Positions 10,282 to 17,229 of a stretch of 38,189 bases of DNA are shown piece by piece. A model generated the notes under the pieces. The model saw only the letters and a list, made by a program, of their open reading frames with translations. It did no database searches and was not told where the DNA came from. Numbering within the stretch: position 1 is the first letter of the stretch; every line of letters begins with the position of its first letter. The translations under genes were made by a program, and so were the position numbers. Source of the DNA: Acidobacteriota bacterium (lineage in GTDB: Bacteria > Acidobacteriota > Terriglobia > UBA7540); assembly GCA_902812415.1 (NCBI GenBank), contig CADDZJ010000033.1, positions 1 through 38,189 on the forward strand, written 5' to 3'.

Positions 10282-11541
10282 ATGGCTCTTAAAGATCTTT
10301 TGAGCGACACCTTCCACACCCTGTGGTCTCATAAACTGCGAACTTTGCTTTCGATGTTTGGCATCGCCTGGGGCATGGTTTCAATCATTCTGATGGTGGC
10401 GGCTGGCGAAGGTCTGAGGGTGGGACAGCAGAAACAGATGCAGAATTTCGGCAAGGACATCATGATTGTTTTCGCCGGACGCACCAGCATGCAGGCAGGC
10501 GGAATGCGGGCGGGAAGGCCGCTCAATTGGCGGGATACGGACTACTTGCAAGTCGCCCAGGAGTCGCCTGCATGCCAATACGTTCTGCCGGAACTTGAAG
10601 GTGACAACACGCCCATCCGCAGCCGTTACAACAATGCCACCCTGCTGGTGGTCGGGTCGCTGCCACCTTTCGCCTACATACGCTCCATCGACGTCGCTCA
10701 GGGGCGCTTCTATGATTGGGGCGACCAGGATCATGGCCGCCGCGTGGCCTTCCTGGGCAGCGAAGCCAAAAAGCAACTCTTTGCGACGCGGAAGGCTGTG
10801 GGTGAGACGGTCTGGATCAAGGACTTGCCCTATACCGTCATCGGCGTTATGCGCGATAAAAGTCAGAACAACAGCTACGACGGATTTGATGTGAATAAGA
10901 TTTACATCCCCTTCAGCGCGATGGAGCGCGATCTTCCTCCCAAACCGCCGGAGTTGCCGAATACCGTGAGCCATCTTCTGGCCACTCCAAAGTCTGTCGA
11001 GGAAGACGATAACTGCCAGTGGCAGTTGCGTCGCTCGCTGGCCAGCCTTCATCGCTTTGATCCGCGCGACAGGCAGGCGGTGAGCATCTGGGACACGGTG
11101 GAAGAAGCGCGCAACTTTCGCGTAGTGGTGGATGGAATGAAGTATTTCCTGGGCGCGGTGGGCCTGGCCACGCTCTTTCTGGGAGGGCTGGGCGTGATGA
11201 ACGTCATGCTGGTGGCCGTGCGCGAGCGGACGCGTGAAATCGGCTTGCGAAAGGCCGTGGGCGCCACTTCGCGCAGCGTTCTTCAGCAGTTTTTCATGGA
11301 ATCCATGATGGTGGTGTTCCTGAGCGGCGGAATCGGGCTGGGAGTCGCCTATGGTCTTTGCGGCTTGATCGACCTCATTCCCATGCCCGCATTTTTCGCC
11401 GGCCTCATTCCCACTCTGCGCTCAGCGCTGCTGTCATTCGCGCTTCTGGGCGCTGTGGCGGTCGCCTCCGCCCTTTATCCAGCTCACCGCGCTGCCCGCG
11501 TTGATCCGATTGAGGCTTTGCGCTTTGAACCGGGAGGATAA
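10282..11541 (+). CDS. ABC transporter permease, MacB/FtsX type (first of two)
   Basis: A 419-residue inner-membrane permease with the MacB_PCD-FtsX layout: a first membrane segment after LRTLLSMFGIAWGMV, a long periplasmic domain (about residues 45-270) and three C-terminal membrane segments. The FtsX-like region has GLATLFLGGLGVMNVMLVAV followed by RERTREIGLRKAVGA, the cytoplasmic loop that contacts the ATPase. It ends in a basic stretch with DPIEALRFE. There is no fused nucleotide-binding domain. It lies 69 bases after the adaptor gene. The ATG at 10282 gives a normal N-terminus for the family, though no strong ribosome-binding site precedes it. Confidence 0.9.
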   Translation: MALKDLLSDTFHTLWSHKLRTLLSMFGIAWGMVSIILMVAAGEGLRVGQQKQMQNFGKDIMIVFAGRTSMQAGGMRAGRPLNWRDTDYLQVAQESPACQYVLPELEGDNTPIRSRYNNATLLVVGSLPPFAYIRSIDVAQGRFYDWGDQDHGRRVAFLGSEAKKQLFATRKAVGETVWIKDLPYTVIGVMRDKSQNNSYDGFDVNKIYIPFSAMERDLPPKPPELPNTVSHLLATPKSVEEDDNCQWQLRRSLASLHRFDPRDRQAVSIWDTVEEARNFRVVVDGMKYFLGAVGLATLFLGGLGVMNVMLVAVRERTREIGLRKAVGATSRSVLQQFFMESMMVVFLSGGIGLGVAYGLCGLIDLIPMPAFFAGLIPTLRSALLSFALLGAVAVASALYPAHRAARVDPIEALRFEPGG

Positions 11542-11559
11542 GGAGCGGTTGCCGCTCCT
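11541..11559 (+). other. Perfect 8-bp hairpin at the end of the first permease gene
   Basis: AGGAGCGG and CCGCTCCT flank a 3-base TTG loop, overlapping the last base of the permease stop codon and abutting the 107-bp repeat element. No T-run follows, so it is not a standard intrinsic terminator; it could slow decay of, or partly block, the transcript between the two permease genes. Confidence 0.5.
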
Positions 11560-11567
11560 GCTGAGGA

Positions 11568-11674
11568 TTACAAATTATAGTGACAACGAAAACTGTAGCG
11601 GCGCTGTCCCCAGCGCCGAAAAACGCCGGTGGAGACACCGGCGTTACAGGAAACGATGTCACCATAATTTGCAA
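11568..11674 (+). mobile_element. 107-bp inverted-repeat element, copy 1 (MITE-like)
   Basis: The core starts TTACAAATTATAGTGACA, and the right end is its reverse complement with two changes. The outer flanks (11558-11567 and 11675-11684) extend the match through CTGCTGAGGA/TCCTCAGCAG. The interior is also an imperfect inverted repeat carrying GTAGCGGCGCTGTCC and CACCGGCGTTACAG. Copies of exactly the same core length are at 12984-13090 (same orientation) and 22010-22116 (opposite). It has no coding capacity. It fills the gap between two permease genes and ends just before the second start. Confidence 0.85.
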
Positions 11675-11696
11675 TCCTCAGCAGATCATGGATCTT

Positions 11697-12950
11697 ATGT
11701 TGCGCGAAATTCTCGTTCAGGCCTGGGAGTCGCTCCGGCGTCAGCCCGTCCGCAGTTTTTTAACCATGCTGGGCATCGTCTGGGGCATCGTCGCCGTTAC
11801 GCTGCTTGTGGCCTATGGCTCCAGTTTTCGCGATGTTCTATTGGGTTCTTTCCAGGCTTTTGGAAATGACGTGGTAATCGGCTGGCCCGCAACCACCAGC
11901 CAGCAAACGGGAGGCGAGCGGGCCGGAAAAAAAGTCCTGCTGGAACAGGCGGATGAGGACCTGCTTCGCGCCCGGGCGACGCTGGTGAAACATGTATGCC
12001 GAGAAACCGTCCGCTGGCTCCCGATCTCCTTTGGCGACCGGATGGCGAACACTGCCATCCGCGGCGTGTGCCCGGCTTACGGCGAAATGCGGAATGAAGT
12101 CCCGAACGATGGCCGCTGGATCGATCCGGAAGATTTTGCCGAGCGGAGGCGCGTGGTGTTCCTCGGCTCAGAACTGAGGCGGAAGTTGTTCAGCGGCCGG
12201 CCTGCCGTGGGGCAAACCGTGAAGATCAGCGGCCTGCGCTTCATCGTGATCGGCTCGATGAGCCGCAAGATGCAGGATAGCAATTATTTTACCAGCGACG
12301 ACGATTCCGCGTTTATTCCCTACACGGCAGCCAGCGACCTCTGGGACACGCGCTACGCAAGCGTCCTGGTCTTTCAGCCGGTCGCGCCCCAATTTGAGAA
12401 AAAAGCGGAACAGCAGGTGCTCTCAATCATTGCGACGCGCCAGCGTTTTTCACCCACCGATCCGCGCGCTCTGGTGATGTTTGGCATGGAACAGTTCCGC
12501 CCGATCATTGACGGAATTACCATCGGCCTGGAACTTCTGCTCAGTTTCATCGGAGCGCTCACCTTGAGCATTGGCGGCATCGGGTTGATGAATATCATGC
12601 TGGTGTCGGTCGAGGAGAGAATTCGGGAGATCGGCCTTCGGCGAGCCGTGGGGGCAAGGCGCATTCACATCCTATGGCAGTTCCTGGCTGAAGCATTGAT
12701 GCTGACGGCGCTTGGCGGCGCCATCGGGCTGGGTCTCTCTTATCTCATTTCTGCCGCGGTGGGTACGCTCCCCCTGCTCGGCCCCCTTTATCAGGACACT
12801 TCCGGAAAAGGAGACATTCATCTCGCCATCTCGCCCGCGATCTTGGCCCTTTCGGCTGGAATCCTGATGCTGGTCGGAGTGATGAGCGGGCTTGCGCCGG
12901 CCGTGCGCGCATCGCGGCTGAGTCCGGTCGAAGCCTTAAGGTATGAATAA
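11697..12950 (+). CDS. ABC transporter permease, MacB/FtsX type (second of two)
   Basis: A permease of about 417 residues, paralogous to its neighbour. It starts MLREILVQAWESLRRQPV, has a first membrane segment with TMLGIVWGIVAVTLLVAYG, a periplasmic domain, and a C-terminal FtsX region with GALTLSIGGIGLMNIMLVSV, RIREIGLRRAVGA and a closing SRLSPVEALRYE. The frame is open upstream to 11580, but those 39 codons are translated repeat element, so the ATG at 11697 (or 11688) is preferred; neither has a strong ribosome-binding site. The gene is bracketed by two direct copies of the 107-bp element. Confidence 0.88.
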   Translation: MLREILVQAWESLRRQPVRSFLTMLGIVWGIVAVTLLVAYGSSFRDVLLGSFQAFGNDVVIGWPATTSQQTGGERAGKKVLLEQADEDLLRARATLVKHVCRETVRWLPISFGDRMANTAIRGVCPAYGEMRNEVPNDGRWIDPEDFAERRRVVFLGSELRRKLFSGRPAVGQTVKISGLRFIVIGSMSRKMQDSNYFTSDDDSAFIPYTAASDLWDTRYASVLVFQPVAPQFEKKAEQQVLSIIATRQRFSPTDPRALVMFGMEQFRPIIDGITIGLELLLSFIGALTLSIGGIGLMNIMLVSVEERIREIGLRRAVGARRIHILWQFLAEALMLTALGGAIGLGLSYLISAAVGTLPLLGPLYQDTSGKGDIHLAISPAILALSAGILMLVGVMSGLAPAVRASRLSPVEALRYE

Positions 12951-12983
12951 AAACAGAAAATCGAACGTCTAACTTATTGAAAA

Positions 12984-13090
12984 TTACAAATTATAGTGAC
13001 AACGAAAACTGTAGCGGCGCTGTCCCCCGCGCCGAAAAGCGCCGGTGAGGACACCGGCGCTACAGAAAACGATGTCACTATAATTTGTAA
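12984..13090 (+). mobile_element. 107-bp inverted-repeat element, copy 2 (MITE-like)
   Basis: Both ends carry a perfect 18-bp terminal inverted repeat, TTACAAATTATAGTGACA. The interior closely matches copy 1 in the same orientation, with AACGAAAACTGTAGCGGCGC on the left and ACCGGCGCTACAG on the right. It begins 33 bases after the stop of the second permease gene. In the right flank, ACCTCAGTAG resembles the outer flank of the other copies. Confidence 0.88.
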
Positions 13091-13183
13091 ACCTCAGTAG
13101 TTGAGTCTGAAACTTTTGCGGGTCGCCCTGACGCCAGTCCCTCGGCTGCGTTCAGGACAAATTCCGCGAAGGATTTGAAAGGC

Positions 13184-13250
13184 AGTGACAAGTGATAAGT
13201 GACGAGCCAAAGCAGCCACAACCTCGGATTGGTTCATTGTCACTCATCAG
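13184..13250 (+). repeat. Inverted flanking repeat, left copy (DUF4097 gene)
   Basis: A stretch starting AGTGACAAGTGATAAGTGAC, with GACGAGCCAAAGCAGCCACA and ending GTCACTCATCAG. A diverged copy in reverse orientation lies at 14586-14648, on the far side of the DUF4097 gene. Short related pieces (CACCTTGTCACTCGTCA) recur at about 13476 and 29748. Confidence 0.55.
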
Positions 13251-13274
13251 AAGGTGGGAAAAAATCTCGCTGTC

Positions 13275-13412
13275 GCGGCGATCTGCGATCGCCGAGGCCT
13301 GCGATCTGTGATCGCCGACGCCTGCGATTGGTGATCGCCGACGCCTGCGATTGGTGATCGCCGACGCCTGCGATTGGTGATCGCCGACGCCTGCGATTGG
13401 TGATCGCCGGGT
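13275..13412 (+). repeat. Tandem array of a 23-bp unit, about six copies
   Basis: The last four units are essentially identical, with consensus CCTGCGATTGGTGATCGCCG plus ACG, and begin at 13321, 13344, 13367 and 13390. Two diverged units precede them at about 13275 and 13298. Each unit holds GCGAT-TGGTG-ATCGC, a 5-bp hairpin with a 5-base loop, so the array could fold into a row of small stem-loops. It lies upstream of the DUF4097 gene in a non-coding gap. The frame open through it on the minus strand encodes only repetitive Arg/Ser/Ala peptides and is not taken as a gene. Confidence 0.85.
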
Positions 13413-13562
13413 TTTTGTTTTCAAAAGCTTCGGCGAACATAGTTCGCCGCTACAACGGCGCGGTTTAATTGATTTACACCTTGTCACTCGTCACTGTTTT
13501 TCGGCTCCCCGGAATGACGGCGCCCAGAATCGTTACTCACAACGTGCAAAGGAGGTTTTCAA

Positions 13563-14555
13563 ATGAACAAAGGGAAACTTTGTTCCTCGTTGTTCCTGAT
13601 GGTCGCATTGCTCGCGTCTGCGCCCTTTATTTGGGCATTTAGCGCTGAGGGTTCTTTCGATCGCACCTTGCGGGTCTCGGGCCCGGTGGAGCTTGAAGTG
13701 AGCACAGGTTCAGGCTCCATCGAGGTGGGAAGGGGCGACGCCTCGGAGGTGCGAGTTCACGGCGTCATCAAAGTGAATCATGGCTGGTGGGGCGGCGCTT
13801 CCAGCGATGCCGAGGCCAAAGTTCGGCAGCTTGAATCGAATCCGCCCATTCTTCAGCAAGGCAACTTCATTCGCATCGGACGCATTGAGGACCCGGAACT
13901 GCGCCGCAATGTTTCCATCAGCTATCAATTGGAAGTCCCCGAGGCCACGCAACTGAAGGCGGCGACCGGCTCAGGAAACGTAGCCGTAGACGGCGTGCAC
14001 GGGCCGGTCAAGGCCACCAGCGGGTCGGGCAATCTCAGAATCTCCAATATCGGCGATCAGTTGGTGGCCACGACCGGTTCCGGGGATGTCACGGCGTCCG
14101 CGGTTCAGGGTGGCGTTCATTTAACCACGGGCAGCGGCTCAATTCAGGCGACGAACGTGGCAGGGCAGTTTTTCATCAACACCGGCAGCGGCGACATCAC
14201 GCTGAAAGGGACTCACTCCGGAGGCGGCAGGGTGAGCACCGGGTCCGGAACCGTGCAGCTCAGCGGTGTTAATGGGTCTCTGCGGGTAGGCACGGGCAGC
14301 GGCGACATCACAGCGCAAGGCGAGCCTGCGGGAGATTGGACTCTGCATACAGGGTCTGGCAATATCGCCGTCCGGCTTCCTCAGGGGGCTTCCTTCGATG
14401 TGGATGCCCACACGGATTCAGGCCGCATCATCACCAAACTCCCCATTACCGTGCAGGGCAGCATTGCCCGAGGCACTTTGCGCGGCACGGTAGGAAAAGG
14501 CGGCCCAAGGCTTGAATTGCGGGCTGGCTCGGGAGACATTCAGATTGGCGGATAG
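13563..14555 (+). CDS. Secreted DUF4097-type beta-repeat protein
   Basis: A 330-residue protein with an N-terminal signal peptide (basic MNKGK, hydrophobic SLFLMVALLASAPFIWA, likely cleavage near residue 27). The mature part is built from about nine repeats spaced close to 19 residues, each centred on TGSG or SGSG and followed by a beta-strand-like segment (for example TTGSGDVTASAVQGG, NTGSGDITLKG, HTGSGNIAVRL). This is the pattern of DUF4097, a putative adhesin-like beta-solenoid. AAAGGAGGT lies 6 bases before the ATG at 13563, a very strong ribosome-binding site. It stands alone between inverted repeats. No enzymatic motif is visible; a cell-surface or periplasmic structural role is inferred. 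Confidence 0.85.
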   Translation: MNKGKLCSSLFLMVALLASAPFIWAFSAEGSFDRTLRVSGPVELEVSTGSGSIEVGRGDASEVRVHGVIKVNHGWWGGASSDAEAKVRQLESNPPILQQGNFIRIGRIEDPELRRNVSISYQLEVPEATQLKAATGSGNVAVDGVHGPVKATSGSGNLRISNIGDQLVATTGSGDVTASAVQGGVHLTTGSGSIQATNVAGQFFINTGSGDITLKGTHSGGGRVSTGSGTVQLSGVNGSLRVGTGSGDITAQGEPAGDWTLHTGSGNIAVRLPQGASFDVDAHTDSGRIITKLPITVQGSIARGTLRGTVGKGGPRLELRAGSGDIQIGG

Positions 14556-14585
14556 CGACGCGCCTGAGCGCGTTGCCGAAGAATA

Positions 14586-14648
14586 GTGATGAGTGAGGAG
14601 CAAAAAATCAACCTGGGGGTGTGGCTGCTTTTGCTCGTCACCTGTCAC
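14586..14648 (-). repeat. Inverted flanking repeat, right copy (DUF4097 gene)
   Basis: The reverse complement reads GTGACAGGTGACGAGCAAAA, then GCAGCCACAC and ends CTCACTCATCAC. It matches the repeat at 13184-13250 in inverted orientation with a few substitutions and indels. The two copies enclose the DUF4097 gene and the tandem array. Confidence 0.55.
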
Positions 14649-14705
14649 GGTCGTTAGGGTTCTTCGTGACCGTCCAGAATGCCAGGTCCGAAGAGTTTTT
14701 CAAAG

Positions 14706-15704
14706 TCAGCGCTTCGCCTCTGTCGCCACTTGCAAACTGCGCAGCTCTTTGGCGGCAGCCTCCGGAGGCAGAGGATTATAGTAGACTTCTTTGAGGCTGT
14801 AGGACTTGGACTTCGAAGCCAGCACCGGAAGAATCTCAAAATGCCAGTGGTAATCCTCGTCGAGGGTCTGCCAGTTGCCCATATTCTCATATCGGGCATT
14901 CATATTCGGCGACGTGTGCAGCACCAGATGGTAGGTGGGCGTGACGAATTCCAGCCGCTGAAGAATGGATTTCAGAAAACGCGCGAAATGAAGCTGATTC
15001 TCCCATGAAGTAAGGTCTTCCTCAAAATGGCAATGATGGTAGGCGGGCAGAACCCAGGTTTCATACGGGACTCGCGGGGCGAAGGGGCAAAAGGCTACAA
15101 ACAGGTCGTCGTGATCCACGGTGCGGAGTTCCTGGGTTAATTCCTGCTTGACCATATCGCAAATCAGGCACCGCTCTTTGAGGCGGAAATATCGCTGGGA
15201 AGACCGAAGCTCATAGCCGATGCGCCTGGGGATGAAGGGGGTGGCGGTGATCTCGGAATGGGGGTGCGCCAGGTCCTGTCCGGCCGCTTTCCCCTGGTTG
15301 CGGAACACCGTGACGTAACGGAATCGCCGGTCTTTCTTCAGATCGGCGATGCGCGAAACGTAGGCGCGGAGCACTTGCGCAACGTTTTCATCCATCTGTT
15401 GGGAGAGCGGCAGATAATGATCGCGGGTTTCCACCACAATCTCGTGCGCGCCCAAATTCCGCATCTTGTCGTATAAGCCTTCCGCGCGCCGCATCGCATC
15501 GCCCTCAATGCGATAGAGCGGATGAAGATGCGGGACGACTCTCACCTGCCACTCCGGGTGATCGTAGGGAAAACTGTAGATCGTGGGATGTACCAGAGCT
15601 TCCTGCCCCGGACACAGAGGACACGGGCCTTCTTCCGGAAGCGCTTCCTCCTCATCCTCCAGAATTACCCAACTCATCGTGATGGGGTCTTTACGAAGTT
15701 CCAT
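14706..15704 (-). CDS. galT: Galactose-1-phosphate uridylyltransferase family protein
   Basis: The family transfers UMP between UDP-glucose and galactose-1-phosphate (Leloir pathway), through a uridylylated histidine. The 332-residue product has the zinc-type CPLC (residues 28-31), the histidine-triad motif AHPHSEITATPFIPRR (His147 and His149), a second CLIC pair and a C-terminal NYHWHFE-like segment (DEDYHWHFEILP). In the well-studied E. coli enzyme the motif is HPHGQ; here the last residue is Glu151 rather than Gln. The ATG at 15704 has GGAG seven bases upstream; the longer frame to 15779 adds 25 atypical residues and is rejected. Other nucleotidyltransferases of the same fold (for example ADP-glucose phosphorylases) remain possible. 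Confidence 0.85.
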   Translation of the reverse strand: MELRKDPITMSWVILEDEEEALPEEGPCPLCPGQEALVHPTIYSFPYDHPEWQVRVVPHLHPLYRIEGDAMRRAEGLYDKMRNLGAHEIVVETRDHYLPLSQQMDENVAQVLRAYVSRIADLKKDRRFRYVTVFRNQGKAAGQDLAHPHSEITATPFIPRRIGYELRSSQRYFRLKERCLICDMVKQELTQELRTVDHDDLFVAFCPFAPRVPYETWVLPAYHHCHFEEDLTSWENQLHFARFLKSILQRLEFVTPTYHLVLHTSPNMNARYENMGNWQTLDEDYHWHFEILPVLASKSKSYSLKEVYYNPLPPEAAAKELRSLQVATEAKR

Positions 15705-16077
15705 ATTTTCTCCATAAAAAGTCGTGCGCGTTGATGGCGGCGCAACGCAGCCTCTGGCCGTAGCCCAAGGGACTGTCATTCTTCGCTTCGCTCAGAGTGA
15801 CAAGGCCCAGAGTTCTTGCCCCAAAAGCAAGGATTCACGATCTCTCAGCGCAGCGTCTTGAGCCGTTCATGAGCTTCGAGCAGCGCTTTTCCCGCACCCG
15901 AGGCGCTGATCATCAGTCTTTTGCGCTTGGCATGCCGTCTCCGTTGAGGGGCAGCCAGGAAACCGGGTCTTGCCGAAAATTTGGCTCGGCGCTGGCGCTG
16001 AAATGAAGCTTAGCCCAAAACATCTCGAATTGCCATATGATCATAGGCGGCAGGCGCGCATCACAAAGACTGCTTCT
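15705..16077. other. Divergent intergenic region between galT and the sugar kinase
   Basis: It should carry promoters for both divergent genes. The only clear structure is a palindromic repeat at about 15776-15802 (TGTCATTCTTCGCTTCGC, then TCAGAGTGACA), a member of the dispersed family seen at 1868, 7888 and 29653. I found no convincing -35/-10 pair. Confidence 0.4.
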
Positions 16078-17082
16078 ATGCGCTACTTTATCGGAATCGA
16101 CGGGGGAGGAACCCGGACGACGGCATGGCTGGCGGAGGAAAATGGCCGCATCCTCGGCCAATCCATGGCAGGCCCATCCAATCCTCTTAAAGTCGGAATT
16201 CAGGTTGCCGCGCGGCATTTAGTCGTCGCAGCGCGGCAAGCGCTGCGGCAGGCGCATCAGAAGCCCATCGCAGTGGAAGCCGTTTGTGCGGGCGTCGCCG
16301 GAGTGGATCGTTCCTCGCTTCATCGCTCGCTGCTCGCCGCCTTGCGGAAGCGGATTCCCGCAAGGCATTATCTGCTCACCCTCGACGCGGTGATTGCCTT
16401 GCAAAGCGCCGTGGGCTTTTCTCCGGGCATCATTGTGATTTCCGGAACAGGCTCCATCGCCTATGGCCGGGATGAACAAGGCTGCACTCTGCGCTGCGGA
16501 GGCTGGGGGTCAACCTTTGGCGATGAGGGATCGGGATACGATCTGGGCCGCAAAGCCGTGATGGCCGCCCTGAAGGATTTCGATGGTCGCGGCCCGCACA
16601 CTCAGCTTAGCGAGAGCATTTGCAAGGCGCTCCGGCTTACGAGCATCAACCAGGTGGTTCGAAAGCCGCTCACCGCCCCCCAGATTGCCGCGCTGTTTCC
16701 CGTGGTGTTGGATGCTGCAAACCGGGGAGATCCGGTTGCGCAAAGACTCTGTCGTGAGGCGGGGCAGGACCTTGCCGAATTAGCCTGGGTGCTTCTCAAA
16801 CGCCTGGATTCTCGCCGGCAGCCAATTCCTATCGTCTGCGCCGGAGGAGTCTTTAAGGCAAGCTTAACCGTACGGCAGAGCTTCGCTTCCCACTTGCGTC
16901 GAAAAGCCGGAAAGCGGATTCCTGTGAGCCTGCTTGAGCGCTCGCCGGTCGAGGGCGCGCTTGATCTTGCGCAGGCCGTGGCCGGGGGAAAATATGAAGC
17001 CGCGCGGGGCCGCAACCCATGTGGCACGGCCGTCTCGGCCGTGGGCGCGGGCGGGATGCCCCTGACAGGTAAGGAAAATTGA
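16078..17082 (+). CDS. N-acetylglucosamine kinase-like protein (BadF/BadG/BcrA/BcrD ATPase family)
   Basis: The product is 334 residues with the ASKHA fold. The phosphate-1 motif FIGIDGGGTRTTAW is at residues 4-17, followed by a GVAGVDRSS segment, the phosphate-2 region VISGTGSIAYG, GGWGSTFGDEGSGYDLG (a hallmark of eukaryotic-type GlcNAc kinases and bacterial relatives) and a C-terminal adenosine motif PIVCAGGVF. It probably phosphorylates an amino sugar; the deaminase-like SIS gene 147 bases downstream supports GlcNAc or glucosamine. The ATG at 16078 starts directly at the fold. The last 20 or so codons run through a perfect hairpin repeat (17025-17043), giving an odd tail TAVSAVGAGGMPLTG. 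Benzoyl-CoA reductase or 2-hydroxyacyl-CoA dehydratase activators share the fold but have a cysteine-liganded Fe-S cluster that is not seen here. Confidence 0.82.
   Translation: MRYFIGIDGGGTRTTAWLAEENGRILGQSMAGPSNPLKVGIQVAARHLVVAARQALRQAHQKPIAVEAVCAGVAGVDRSSLHRSLLAALRKRIPARHYLLTLDAVIALQSAVGFSPGIIVISGTGSIAYGRDEQGCTLRCGGWGSTFGDEGSGYDLGRKAVMAALKDFDGRGPHTQLSESICKALRLTSINQVVRKPLTAPQIAALFPVVLDAANRGDPVAQRLCREAGQDLAELAWVLLKRLDSRRQPIPIVCAGGVFKASLTVRQSFASHLRRKAGKRIPVSLLERSPVEGALDLAQAVAGGKYEAARGRNPCGTAVSAVGAGGMPLTGKEN
17025..17043 (+). repeat. GC-rich perfect hairpin inside the kinase 3' end
   Basis: CACGGCCG (17025-17032) and CGGCCGTG (17036-17043) pair perfectly over a TCT loop. The surrounding GTGGCACGGCCGTCTCGGCC resembles small dispersed repeats found in several bacterial phyla; here it is translated as the kinase C-terminus. 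Confidence 0.6.
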
Positions 17083-17229
17083 TGCAAGCCGCAAACATTT
17101 CGACCCTTAGTGGTACAAAGCTGCGCCAGGCATCCTTCATCTGGCAAGTTCGGGACCGCCTTCTTCGCGGTAGAATAGCCGCTCGTTTGATTTCTCATTT
17201 CCACACCTTGACGGAGATTCAGACCTGAT

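Noticed and set aside
11580-11696. N-terminal extension of the second permease
   Set aside because: These codons are the translated 107-bp repeat element and are not part of the FtsX/MacB family.
13275-13412. Possible CRISPR array
   Set aside because: The units follow one another directly with no unique spacers, and no cas gene is in the window.
13152-13487. Minus-strand open frames of 111 and 66 codons through the tandem array
   Set aside because: They encode only repeats of Arg, Ser, Ala and Ile produced by the 23-bp array, with no motif or ribosome-binding site.
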